Origin: Verrucomicrobiota bacterium
Lineage (GTDB): Bacteria > Verrucomicrobiota > Verrucomicrobiia > Palsa-1439
Assembly (NCBI GenBank): GCA_016871575.1
Contig: VHCW01000019.1
Span: forward strand, 1 to 58,615
Direction of reading: 5' to 3'
Length of the DNA: 58,615 bases
The notes beneath the pieces are model-generated. The model was given only the letters and a program-made list of their open reading frames with translations, ran no database searches and had not been told where the DNA came from. The position numbers were made by a program, and so were the translations under genes. Position 1 is the first letter of the stretch, and the number at the start of each line of letters is the position of its first letter. Positions 36,032-44,377 of this stretch are shown here, piece after piece.

Positions 36032-36364
36032 CTACAAAGAGCCACCGGCGAGGGCTTCTTCCAACTCCCGGTTCACCTTCTCCGCGATGCCCGGTAGGTC
36101 GCTGAGGAACTGCCGGTACTCACGGATGATTCGCGCTCGTACCTGCTCCCGCTCCGCTGCCGGGTGGTCTGCCGCTATCATGTCCGCCAACTCCTCAATC
36201 GTTGGCTCCGGTGGCCGGTAGGCTCGAATCCAAGCCCGCCACGCCTCTACATCATGCCCGCGTCTGGACGGTCGGGGAGAGCCGTTGAGCTTCCGGTAAC
36301 GCCAGAGGGCTTGCCGTGAGACTTCGAGTACCTGAGCCAATTCAACGAAGGTCTGGACGCGCAT
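36032..36364 (-). CDS. Small helix-turn-helix protein of the element
   Basis: 110 residues. The N-terminal helix-turn-helix (VQTFVELAQVLEVSRQALWRYRK, about residues 2-24) resembles the DNA-binding part of phage terminase small subunits or excisionase-like factors. Then a Trp-rich turn (VEAWRAWIRAYR) and an acidic helical tail. The ATG at 36364 has GAGGT about ten bases upstream; a TTG at 36370 is the alternative. It is the first gene of the element's minus-strand unit, a typical place for an early regulator or recombination directionality factor. Confidence 0.65.
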   Translation of the reverse strand: MRVQTFVELAQVLEVSRQALWRYRKLNGSPRPSRRGHDVEAWRAWIRAYRPPEPTIEELADMIAADHPAAEREQVRARIIREYRQFLSDLPGIAEKVNRELEEALAGGSL

Positions 36365-36469
36365 AGTCAAGTAACCTCAATTCCGGGGATCACCATTGCC
36401 GAGAGCGAGCAACATCGTAACCCGCACCAAGACGCCAGCCGGTAGGAGACTCCTTGTACGGGGTGGGGT

Positions 36470-36498
36470 GGCCTACCGTTACTCAATAGAACGTGCAA
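36470..36498 (-). promoter_or_regulatory. Promoter of the HTH gene with TTGCACGTTC box
   Basis: Read on the minus strand: TTGCAC (36498-36493), 17-bp spacer, TAGGCC (36475-36470). The same 10-base box as in the MerR-like promoter. It would give a leader of about 95 nt. Confidence 0.45.
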
Positions 36499-36735
36499 CC
36501 TGTGGCTCACAAGACACCGGCCAACGAGGTCTTGGAAAGTACCTTGCCGGGGTAGTGGAGAGTGATTCCAACACCGCGAGGGACTGTAGCTCTCCGCGCC
36601 ATACCCGCACGAATCCGCCCTTTGTACGAGGTCAAGCCGCACACGCAACCGCGCCTTCCCTGAGCAGATTGACTTCCCGAAGCCATTGCACTATATGATT
36701 CCAACTGGCAATCGTTTGGGTCGCTCTTTATCCTT

Positions 36736-36763
36736 GGAATTTCAAGAATGGAATTTCAAGAAT
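36736..36763. repeat. Tandem duplication of a 14-bp sequence
   Basis: GGAATTTCAAGAAT occurs twice back to back (36736-36749 and 36750-36763). Each contains the palindrome-like GAATTTC. It sits directly upstream of the -35 box of the next gene and 12 bp inside the presumed chromosomal side of the element boundary. Confidence 0.8.
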
Positions 36764-36766
36764 AGC

Positions 36767-36795
36767 TTGTCGTTGGGAATGGCGCCCGCTATAGT
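36767..36795 (+). promoter_or_regulatory. Probable promoter of the haem-protein operon
   Basis: TTGTCG (36767-36772), 17-bp spacer, TATAGT (36790-36795). Predicted start near 36802, about 20 nt before the first ATG. The tandem 14-bp repeat lies immediately upstream and could bind an activator. Confidence 0.55.
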
Positions 36796-36822
36796 CTGAA
36801 CCTGCATTTTTCAGCTCATGGT

Positions 36823-39800
36823 ATGATGCCAAGGTTTTTGTTGCTAATCAGCTTGCTGAGCGTTGCCAGCGCGTGGGGCGCGGCGAACGTGAGCTTCGGC
36901 CCTTGGTACGCGACCCGCCCGCTCAAGGCGAAGGGGTTCGGCGAAGCCTTGTTTCCCGAACGGGCTGTTGAACTGGCCGCGAAAGACGAGAACGGCGCGG
37001 CGATCTGGTCGCAACATCCCGAATGGATTGATGCCAAGGTCCACAAGTTGACCGCTCCCGGATCGTCCTCCACTTATCTGTATCGCGTGCTCTCCGCCAC
37101 AGCCGCGACAAATATCACCGCACACTTTGGCAGCGATGACGGGATGGAAGTCTGGCTGAACAACAAGAAGATCCACTCCAAGAACGTGCCGCGCGGCGTG
37201 GGGGGGCCGCAAGACGAGGTGATGTTGCCCCTCACGATGGGCGAAAACCGGCTGCTCGTGAAGATATTCAATATCAGTGGGCATTGCGGGTTTTATTTTG
37301 CTGCGGGTTCCGTCCCGCCGTCAGCGCCGGTCGTCAATGTGCCGGCGTTGCGGATGGCCATCGAGGACCTGTCGCAATCCTTCCCCGCACAGTTCACGCG
37401 GGGCGCGGAGTTCCTGAAGCGGCTCGACGCGGTGAAGGATCCCGATCAGTTTCGTGCGCTCCAGCGCGAGGCGTTGCTGGCGAATCCGCTGTTGAACTTC
37501 GAGCGTCTGCTGTTCGTGAAGCGTGCCGACGCAACGGCGCCGGGCGGGAAGAAGTCGGGCAAACAACTCGGTCTGCCGCAGAACTGGCAGAGCAACGCGT
37601 CGTTGCCGAAGACGGGCTATGAGAACGAAATCGCGGTGCTCTCGCCGGTGCGGCCGGGGGGGACGGTGACGACGTTGTTCACCCCGCAGGAGCCGGTGTT
37701 CGTGGGAGACGTGGACCTGCATTTCGACGCCGACCGGATGATGTTTTCGATGTCCGCGAAGAACGCCTGGCAACTCTGGGAGATCCAGGCGGACGGCTCA
37801 GGGTTGCGCCAAGTGACGCCGGAGATTCCCAAGATTGACAACTTCGACGGTTGTTATCTGCCGGACGGAAAAATTCTTTTCAACTCGACGATGAACATCC
37901 ACGGCGTGCCGTGCGTGGGCGGTGGCGACAAGGTCGCCAACCTTTGCCGCATGGACGCCGACGGCAAGAACGTGCGGATGCTCACGTTCGACCAGGATCA
38001 GAACTGGTATCCGCGCGTGATCAACGACGGGCGGGTGATGTACACGCGCTGGGAGTACTCCGACACGGCGCATTATTTCACGCGGCTGTTGATGAGCATG
38101 AACCCGGACGGCACCGGCCAACTCTCGCTCTACGGCAGCAACTCCTACTGGCCGAACTCGATCTTTTATGCCCGCCAGATTCCCGGCTCGACATCGAAGT
38201 TCGTCGGCATCGTTTCCGGCCACCACGGCGTGGCGCGAATGGGCGAGTTGGTGCTCTTTGATCTCGGCAAGGGACGGTTCGAGGCGACGGGGGCGGTCCA
38301 GAAGATTCCCGGTTATGGCAAGAAAGTTGAGCCGGTCATTCGCGATGCGTTGGTGGACGCCTCGTGGCCGAAGTTCCTGCACCCGTATCCGCTGAGCGAG
38401 AAATACATCCTCGTTTCCTGCCAGCCGACGGCGCAATCGAAATGGGGTATTTACCTTGTGGACATTTTCGACAACATGGTTTGCCTTCTCGAAGAGGACG
38501 GCTACGCGATGTTCGAGCCGATCCCGTTTGTCGCCCGGACCAAACCGCAGGTGTTGCCCGACCGCACACGCCCGGAAGCGAAGGACGGAGTCGTCATTCT
38601 CAGCGACGTGTACGCGGGGCCGGGGTTGAAGGGCGTGCCGCGCGGCACAGTGAAATCGCTTCGCTTGTTCAATTTTCATTACGGTTACTGGGGGATGGGC
38701 GGGCATATTCACGTCGGCATTGACGGGCCGTGGGACGTGCATCGCATCATGGGGACCGTGCCGGTGTATGAAGACGGCTCGGCAAATTTCAAAGTGCCCG
38801 CCAACACGCCCATCGCGATCCAGCCCCTCAACGAACGCGGCGAAGCGGTCGCGTTGATGCGAAGTTGGTTCGTCACCATGCCGGGCGAGAACGCCTCGTG
38901 CGTCGGCTGCCACGAGTCGGTCAATTCGGGGCCGCCCGCCAAGCCGAGCCTCGCGATGCGGCGCGCGCCCTCAGCGATCGCGCCGTGGAACGGCCCGGAA
39001 CGCGGATTCAGTTTTCGGCGCGAAGTCCAACCGGTGCTCGACAAGTATTGCGCCGGCTGCCACGACGGGAAGAATGCGGCGATGCCGAACTTCCGCGCCG
39101 ACCAGCCCCCGTATGAATTGAACCGGAAGAAGGGCGCCTTCCCGTTTGATGCGTCGTATGCCGCCTTGATGCCCTACGTGCGGCGGCCGGGGCCGGAGAG
39201 CGATTTTCACATCCTGGCGCCGATGGAGTATCACGTCAGCACCAGCGAACTGTTCCAGATGCTTCGAAAGGGCCACCACGGCGTGACGCTTGACGCCGAC
39301 GCCTGGAGCCGTCTGGTGACATGGGTGGACCTGAACGTACCGTGCCATGGCACCTGGGCTGAACATCGCGGCCAGAAGATCACCGGGCCGCACGCGCTCC
39401 GCTCCGAGTATCGCAAGCTGTACGCCGGCATCAGCGACGACCCGGAAGTGTATCCGACGCCGGAACCGCTACCGGTCGCGTTTGTCAGGCCGCCGCCGGT
39501 GCAGCGCGCCGCAGCGGCGGACGTGAAGGCCGGGGGGTGGCCGTTTGACGAGTCGGAGGCGAAACGCCGCCAGAGCGCCGCGGGGTTGCCGACGGAACTG
39601 ACGATTGACCTCGACGGCGCGCCGATGGTGTTGACGCTGGTGCCGGCGGGCGAGTTTGTGATGGGCGACGCGAACGGCCACGCCGATGAAGCGCCGCAGA
39701 CCCAGGTGCGCATCGAGAAGGCGTTTTACATGGGCAAGTTCGAGATCACTAATGAACAGTTCCGCAAGTTCGACCCGGCCCACGACAGCGGGTACATCAG

Positions 39801-40437
39801 CCATTTCAACAAGGACCAGTCGGTGCGCGGCGAACCCGCCAACCGCGACCGACAGCCGGTGGTCCGCGTGACGTGGCAACAGGCGCAGCAGTTCTGTGCG
39901 TGGCTCAGCCAGAAGACAGGCCGGAAGTTCGCGTTGCCGACCGAGGCGCAATGGGAGTACGCCTGCCGGGCGGGGACGGCGACCGCGATGAATTACGGCG
40001 ACGTCGGCGCGGACTTTGCGAGGGTGGCCAATCTTGCCGACCAGCGGTTGGCCGAGCTTTGCAAGCGCGATTCGCCGAAGTGGCTGCCGAGCATCCCGAC
40101 CGTCAACGACAGCGCCGTCGTGACCGACAACGTTGACCGCTGGCAGCCGAACGCCTGGGGCCTGTGCGCCATGCACGGCAACGCCGCCGAGTGGACCCGG
40201 TCGTTGTACTTCGCGTATCCGTACCGCGACAACGATGGCCGCAACGATCTCGCCGCCGCCGGTGAGCGCGTGGCACGCGGTGGTTCGTTCTATGACCGTC
40301 CGCACCGGGCGCGCTCGGCGTTCCGTCTCAGCTATCCGTCGTGGCAGAAGGTGTACAACACCAGCTTCCGCGTGATCGGCGAGACGGATGCCCTTAACGG
40401 CCCCGTCCGTCAGACTGCATCCGTAGAGGTGAAATAA
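36823..40437 (+). CDS. Hydrazine-synthase-alpha-like dihaem protein with SUMF1-like tail
   Basis: 1204 residues. After a signal peptide (about 1-20) comes a beta-rich PA14/CBM-like domain (about 25-165; GSDDGMEVWLNNKKI). Then a beta-propeller of the hydrazine synthase alpha-subunit type (about 280-640; repeats like ADGSGLRQVTP and FDGCYLPDGKILFNS). Two c-haem motifs follow, CVGCH (693-697) and CAGCH (743-747). The C-terminal 935-1190 is an FGE/sulfatase-modifying (SUMF1) fold, LVPAGEFVMGDANGH to RVARGGSFYDRPHRARSAFR, but it lacks the catalytic Cys pair of true FGE. Expected to be periplasmic or extracellular and redox active. The substrate is unknown; anammox hydrazine chemistry should not be assumed. 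First gene of an operon with a cytochrome and a nitroreductase. Confidence 0.85.
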   Translation: MMPRFLLLISLLSVASAWGAANVSFGPWYATRPLKAKGFGEALFPERAVELAAKDENGAAIWSQHPEWIDAKVHKLTAPGSSSTYLYRVLSATAATNITAHFGSDDGMEVWLNNKKIHSKNVPRGVGGPQDEVMLPLTMGENRLLVKIFNISGHCGFYFAAGSVPPSAPVVNVPALRMAIEDLSQSFPAQFTRGAEFLKRLDAVKDPDQFRALQREALLANPLLNFERLLFVKRADATAPGGKKSGKQLGLPQNWQSNASLPKTGYENEIAVLSPVRPGGTVTTLFTPQEPVFVGDVDLHFDADRMMFSMSAKNAWQLWEIQADGSGLRQVTPEIPKIDNFDGCYLPDGKILFNSTMNIHGVPCVGGGDKVANLCRMDADGKNVRMLTFDQDQNWYPRVINDGRVMYTRWEYSDTAHYFTRLLMSMNPDGTGQLSLYGSNSYWPNSIFYARQIPGSTSKFVGIVSGHHGVARMGELVLFDLGKGRFEATGAVQKIPGYGKKVEPVIRDALVDASWPKFLHPYPLSEKYILVSCQPTAQSKWGIYLVDIFDNMVCLLEEDGYAMFEPIPFVARTKPQVLPDRTRPEAKDGVVILSDVYAGPGLKGVPRGTVKSLRLFNFHYGYWGMGGHIHVGIDGPWDVHRIMGTVPVYEDGSANFKVPANTPIAIQPLNERGEAVALMRSWFVTMPGENASCVGCHESVNSGPPAKPSLAMRRAPSAIAPWNGPERGFSFRREVQPVLDKYCAGCHDGKNAAMPNFRADQPPYELNRKKGAFPFDASYAALMPYVRRPGPESDFHILAPMEYHVSTSELFQMLRKGHHGVTLDADAWSRLVTWVDLNVPCHGTWAEHRGQKITGPHALRSEYRKLYAGISDDPEVYPTPEPLPVAFVRPPPVQRAAAADVKAGGWPFDESEAKRRQSAAGLPTELTIDLDGAPMVLTLVPAGEFVMGDANGHADEAPQTQVRIEKAFYMGKFEITNEQFRKFDPAHDSGYISHFNKDQSVRGEPANRDRQPVVRVTWQQAQQFCAWLSQKTGRKFALPTEAQWEYACRAGTATAMNYGDVGADFARVANLADQRLAELCKRDSPKWLPSIPTVNDSAVVTDNVDRWQPNAWGLCAMHGNAAEWTRSLYFAYPYRDNDGRNDLAAAGERVARGGSFYDRPHRARSAFRLSYPSWQKVYNTSFRVIGETDALNGPVRQTASVEVK

Positions 40438-40482
40438 TTCTGAATGACACGAAACCCCAACCGTCTGTTCTACATCAAAACT

Positions 40483-42315
40483 ATGAAAACGCTCCATCCT
40501 TTCCTGGCAATTGGTGTCCTGTGCTTTCTCGCCGGCCAGCAGGTCTTCGGCGCGCCGTACCTGTCGCCGGTGGCGCTCGCGCCCGGCCGCGACGGCAAGG
40601 CGCTGTATATCAGCGACGCAACGGGCAAGCGCGTGACGATTTTTGACATCGGCACCAGCAAGGTTGCCGGGGCGATCAGCCTGTCGCAAACGCCGGCTGA
40701 CCTTGTGTTTGCCCCCAACGGCACCCACCTTTATGTCGCCGGCGCTGAACCGCAGGGGCAGATTCACGTCATTGATGTCGCGCGCCGACGGGTGGTCAAC
40801 CGTCTGCCCGCGGGGCACACGCCAACCGCAGTGGCTGTCTCGCCGGACGGCGCCAAGCTGTACGTCTCCAACCGGTTTAACAACAATATTGGCGTCTATG
40901 ACCTGAAGAGCGGCAAGGAAGTGAGCCGCATTCCGGTGCCGCGCGAGCCGGTGGCGCTCGCCGTCACCCCGGATGGCAAGACGGTTTTCGTCGCCAACCT
41001 CCTGCCGACCGCCCCGGCGACCAGCAACTATGTCGCTGCAGTCGTGTCGGTCATTGACACGGATTCGAACAAGGTCGTCGCCGACTTGTCGTTGCCGGAC
41101 GGTTCGATGTCGCTGCGCGGCGTCTGCGTCTCGCCCTGTGGGAAGTACGCCTACGTCACCCACATCCTCGCGCACTACCAACTGCCGACCACGCAACTGG
41201 AACGCGGCTGGATGTGCACCGCAGGCCTGACGATCATAGACGTGATGGAACGCAAGGTGGTGAACACGGTGTTGCTGGACGAAGTCGAGATGGGCGCGGC
41301 CAACCCGTGGGGCGTGGTTTGCACGGCTGATGGCAAGTATTTGTGTGTGACGCATTCCGGGTCGCATGAACTGAGTATCATTGACCGGGTTGCATTGCAT
41401 GAGCGGCTCGCCAAGGCCGCTGCCGGGACGAAAGTCACCGAGGTCACCGGCAGCTACAGCGACGTGCCAAGCGACTTGACGTTCCTCGTGGGGATCCGTC
41501 GTCGCATCCGGCTTCCGGGCAACAGTCCGCGAGGAGTCGCCATCGCCGGCGGGAAAGTGTACGCCGCGGAGTATTTCACCGGGACACTGGCAGCAGTGGA
41601 TATTGACCCGGCTGCGACCACACGTCCCCAGTCCTTGTCACTGGGGCGCCAACCGGACATGACGGTCGTGCGCCGCGGCGAAATGATCTTCCACGATGCG
41701 GAGCGTTGTTTCCAAAAGTGGCAAAGCTGCGTCTCCTGTCATCCCGACATTCGCGTGGACGGATTGAATTGGGACTTGCTCAACGACGGCATCGGCAATC
41801 CGAAAAACACCAAGAACATGCTTTACACTCACAAGACTCCGCCGTCCATGAGCCTGAGTGTTCGTGAAGGCGCGGAGGCGGCTGTCCGCTCCGGGTTCAA
41901 GTTCATTCAATTTGCCCTTCCGCCGGAAGAGGAAAGCAAGGCCGTGGATGAATTCCTCAAGGCGCTCACGCCCGTTCCCAGCCCGCACTTGGTGCGCGGC
42001 GACCTCAGTCCGTCGGCGCGCCGGGGCAGGAACGTGTTCCGGAAGGCGAATTGCGGTGACTGCCACAGCGGGCCGTACTTCACCAACCTGCGCGAATACG
42101 ACATTGGCACGGGCATCGGTCCGGACAAGGGGCGGGCCTTCGACACACCGGGCTTGAACGAGCTTTGGCGAACGGCGCCGTACCTGCACGACGGGCGCGC
42201 AGCCACGGTGATGGAAGTGTTGACGACCTTCAATCCCGGCGACCGCCACGGAAAAACGTCGAACCTGAGCAAGCAGGAACTCGATGACCTTGTGGAGTAC
42301 CTGCTTTCCCTCTAA
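40483..42315 (+). CDS. Beta-propeller (YVTN) dihaem cytochrome, MauG/CcpA-like
   Basis: 610 residues. Signal peptide 1-24. Residues about 30-390 are YVTN-type propeller repeats (AVSPDGAKLYVSNRFNNNIGVYD, LAVTPDGKTVFVAN). The C-terminal part is a dihaem cytochrome c peroxidase-like module with CVSCH (416-420) and CGDCH (524-528) and the typical FDTPGLNELWRTAPYLHDGRA segment. It should be periplasmic and take part in electron transfer or peroxide reduction. It lies 45 bp after the large haem protein and overlaps the nitroreductase by one base (TAATG), so it is probably the redox partner of the former. The upstream in-frame start at 40444 would mask the signal peptide. Confidence 0.88.
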   Translation: MKTLHPFLAIGVLCFLAGQQVFGAPYLSPVALAPGRDGKALYISDATGKRVTIFDIGTSKVAGAISLSQTPADLVFAPNGTHLYVAGAEPQGQIHVIDVARRRVVNRLPAGHTPTAVAVSPDGAKLYVSNRFNNNIGVYDLKSGKEVSRIPVPREPVALAVTPDGKTVFVANLLPTAPATSNYVAAVVSVIDTDSNKVVADLSLPDGSMSLRGVCVSPCGKYAYVTHILAHYQLPTTQLERGWMCTAGLTIIDVMERKVVNTVLLDEVEMGAANPWGVVCTADGKYLCVTHSGSHELSIIDRVALHERLAKAAAGTKVTEVTGSYSDVPSDLTFLVGIRRRIRLPGNSPRGVAIAGGKVYAAEYFTGTLAAVDIDPAATTRPQSLSLGRQPDMTVVRRGEMIFHDAERCFQKWQSCVSCHPDIRVDGLNWDLLNDGIGNPKNTKNMLYTHKTPPSMSLSVREGAEAAVRSGFKFIQFALPPEEESKAVDEFLKALTPVPSPHLVRGDLSPSARRGRNVFRKANCGDCHSGPYFTNLREYDIGTGIGPDKGRAFDTPGLNELWRTAPYLHDGRAATVMEVLTTFNPGDRHGKTSNLSKQELDDLVEYLLSL

Positions 42316-42809
42316 TGGATGCGCTCGCCGCCCTGAAAACCCGCCGTAGCGTCCGCGCCTACCGGACCGATCCGGTTTCCCCGTCAATCATCGAGGACAT
42401 CGTTGATTGCGGTCGTCTCGCCGCGACGGCGCGAAACATCCAGCCGTGGGAGTTCGTTGTTGTCACCCACGCCGTCACGCGCAAGAAACTGGCTGACATG
42501 ATTGACACGGGGCGTTTCATTGCCGAGGCGCCGGTCTGCATCGTGGTGTTCTGCCGCGACGTGAAGTACTACTTGGAAGACGGCAGCGCCGCCATTCAGA
42601 ACATCTTACTGGCCGCACACGCACACGGCCTCGGCTCCTGCTGGGTGGCCGGCGACAAGAAACCGTATTGCGCCGCCGTTGCGCAGATGCTCAACGCGCC
42701 ACCCGACCAGAAACTAATCGGTTTGGTCGCCATTGGCCGCCCTGCGAAACCGGCCTCCGTGCCTCCGAAGCGCGCTCTTCAGGAAGTGCTGCACCGCGAA
42801 CGGTTCTGA
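42315..42809 (+). CDS. Nitroreductase-family flavoprotein
   Basis: 164 residues, a short nitroreductase (usual 165-220). FMN-binding features are LKTRRSVRAYRTDPV (the N-terminal R-R-S-x-R), AATARNIQPWEFVVV and the late IGLVAIGRPAKP. Homodimeric FMN enzymes of this type reduce nitro groups, quinones or flavins with NAD(P)H in the cytosol. The ATG shares its first base with the stop codon of the cytochrome gene, so it belongs to that operon. It ends 7 bp from the convergent ahcY. Confidence 0.88.
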   Translation: MDALAALKTRRSVRAYRTDPVSPSIIEDIVDCGRLAATARNIQPWEFVVVTHAVTRKKLADMIDTGRFIAEAPVCIVVFCRDVKYYLEDGSAAIQNILLAAHAHGLGSCWVAGDKKPYCAAVAQMLNAPPDQKLIGLVAIGRPAKPASVPPKRALQEVLHRERF

Positions 42810-42816
42810 AGGCGAA

Positions 42817-44238
42817 TCAATACCGGTAGTGATCGGGCTTGTACGGCCCTTCGACGGGAACGCCGATGTAGTCGGCCTGAGTTTTCGAGAGTTTGGTGAG
42901 CTTCACGCCGATTTTGCCCAAGTGCAGGCGCGCGACTTCCTCGTCGAGTTTCTTCGGGAGACAATAGACACCAACCTTGTTCGTGTCTTTCTTCTTCCAC
43001 AAATCCATCTGCGCAAGGCATTGGTTGGTGAAGCTGTTGGACATGACAAAACTCGGATGTCCCGTGGCGCAACCGAGATTGACCAGCCGGCCTTCGGCCA
43101 GAACGTAGATGCTGTGGCCGCCGGGGAAAGTGTACTTGTCCACCTGTGGCTTGATGTTGAGCTTCTTGACGCCGGGGGCTTTGTTAAGGCGGTCAATCTG
43201 GATTTCGTTGTCGAAATGGCCGATGTTGCAGACGATGGCCTGGTCTTTCATCTTCTGCATGTGTTCCAGCGTGATGACGTCGCAGTTGCCGGTGGCCGTG
43301 ACGTAGAGATCGGCCTTGCCGAGCGTATCCTCGACAGTGGCCACTTGGAAGCCTTCCATCGCCGCCTGAAGCGCGTTGATCGGGTCAATCTCCGTGACGA
43401 TGACGCGCGCGCCGAATCCGCGCAGGGAATGCGCGCTTCCCTTGCCAACGTCGCCATACCCGCAAACGACGGCGACTTTGCCGGCGATCATCACGTCGGT
43501 GGCGCGTTTGATGCCATCGGCAAGAGACTCGCGGCAACCGTACAGGTTGTCGAACTTGGATTTCGTGACGGAGTCATTGACGTTGATGGCCGGCACCAGC
43601 AGTTTGCCGGCTTCGAGCATCTGGTAGAGACGGTGGACGCCGGTGGTTGTTTCTTCGCTGACGCCTTTCCAGTCTTTGACGACCGTGTGCCAGAAACCGG
43701 GGCGCTCCTTGAGGACGCGCTTGAGGAGGTTCTTGATGACTTGCTCCTCGTGGCTGGCGCTGGCGGTGTTGACCCAGTTATCGCCGTTTTCGAGTTCGTA
43801 CCCTTTGTGGATGAGCAGGGTGGCATCGCCGCCGTCGTCCACGATCAGTTGCGGCCCAAGGTTGCCGGGGTGGGTGAGCGCGGCGAGGGTGCACTCCCAG
43901 TATTCTTCAAGCGTTTCGCCTTTCCACGCAAAGACAGAGATTCCGGCCTTGGCGATGGCGGCAGCGGCATGGTCTTGCGTGGAAAAAATGTTGCAACTCG
44001 CCCAGCGCACGGAGGCGCCGAGTTGGCTGAGCGTCTCGATGAGAATGGCCGTCTCGATGGTCATGTGCAGCGAACCGGTGATGCGGACGCCCTTGAGCGG
44101 TTTCTGGGGGGCGTACTTGGCGCGGATGGCCATCAGGCCGGGCATCTCGTGCTCGGAAACCTCGATGGTCTTGCGTCCCCACTCAGCGAGTGAGAGATCG
44201 CGGACGTTGAAATTGTTTTTCTTGCTGGCTGCGGCCAT
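42817..44238 (-). CDS. ahcY: S-adenosylhomocysteine hydrolase
   Basis: 473 residues. It splits S-adenosylhomocysteine to adenosine and homocysteine, clearing the product of methyl transfers. Signatures are [11 protein letters not shown]-like [19 protein letters not shown], the NAD-binding [24 protein letters not shown] and the C-terminal Lys-Tyr end [14 protein letters not shown] lies before the ATG at 44238; the frame extends a further 20 codons upstream without one. No SAH riboswitch consensus is visible in the 139-bp upstream region. Confidence 0.97.
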   Translation of the reverse strand: MAAASKKNNFNVRDLSLAEWGRKTIEVSEHEMPGLMAIRAKYAPQKPLKGVRITGSLHMTIETAILIETLSQLGASVRWASCNIFSTQDHAAAAIAKAGISVFAWKGETLEEYWECTLAALTHPGNLGPQLIVDDGGDATLLIHKGYELENGDNWVNTASASHEEQVIKNLLKRVLKERPGFWHTVVKDWKGVSEETTTGVHRLYQMLEAGKLLVPAINVNDSVTKSKFDNLYGCRESLADGIKRATDVMIAGKVAVVCGYGDVGKGSAHSLRGFGARVIVTEIDPINALQAAMEGFQVATVEDTLGKADLYVTATGNCDVITLEHMQKMKDQAIVCNIGHFDNEIQIDRLNKAPGVKKLNIKPQVDKYTFPGGHSIYVLAEGRLVNLGCATGHPSFVMSNSFTNQCLAQMDLWKKKDTNKVGVYCLPKKLDEEVARLHLGKIGVKLTKLSKTQADYIGVPVEGPYKPDHYRY

Positions 44239-44377
44239 GTGATTCTCCTGGGTTGAAAAGGACGGCGGGAACTTAGCCACGGAGCAGGACGAATGCAAAT
44301 CAAAAGCCGCGCCTGGCCGGCCGAAGGGTATTCATCATTGATTTTGTTCGCGGGTTGGGCTTTACTGCGCCGACTTT

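Larger units (their letters stand above)
32206..36724. mobile_element. Small integrative element at tRNA-Glu (serine recombinase type)
   Basis: Bounded on the left by tRNA-Glu, into whose 3' half the recombinase gene runs. It holds five minus-strand genes: recombinase, secreted protein, conserved small protein, MerR-like regulator and HTH protein. Plus-strand chromosomal genes resume at 36823. The right edge is uncertain: no long tRNA duplicate exists. The best short match to the tRNA end is GGGTCGC at 36718-36724 (also 32238-32244), in line with the very short cores used by large serine recombinases. No transfer, replication or phage structural genes are seen, so it is a minimal or satellite element. 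Confidence 0.65.
36365..36822. other. 458-bp stretch holding the element's right end
   Basis: No convincing gene. It contains the promoter of the HTH gene, the candidate right attachment core GGGTCGC (36718-36724), a 14-bp tandem repeat and a promoter for the following haem-protein gene, each listed separately. A second weak tRNA-like match, CGAATCC, lies near 36609. A short ORF-sized open stretch at 36396-36698 shows no family features. Confidence 0.55.

Noticed and set aside
36371-36822. Long duplicate of the tRNA-Glu 3' end as attR
   Set aside because: Only 7-base matches were found; no 15-bp or longer copy of the tRNA end exists in the right flank.
39620-40400. Functional formylglycine-generating enzyme
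   Set aside because: The domain lacks the catalytic cysteine pair, and no sulfatase gene is nearby.
36823-40437. Anammox hydrazine synthase
   Set aside because: Only the alpha-like propeller with haem motifs is similar; beta and gamma subunits and other anammox genes are absent.
39469-41400. 643-codon open frame antisense to the two haem-protein genes
   Set aside because: His/Arg/Val-rich shadow translation with no domain.
44239-44377. SAH riboswitch upstream of ahcY
   Set aside because: The consensus core is not visible, and the region is short and lacks a clear pseudoknot pattern.
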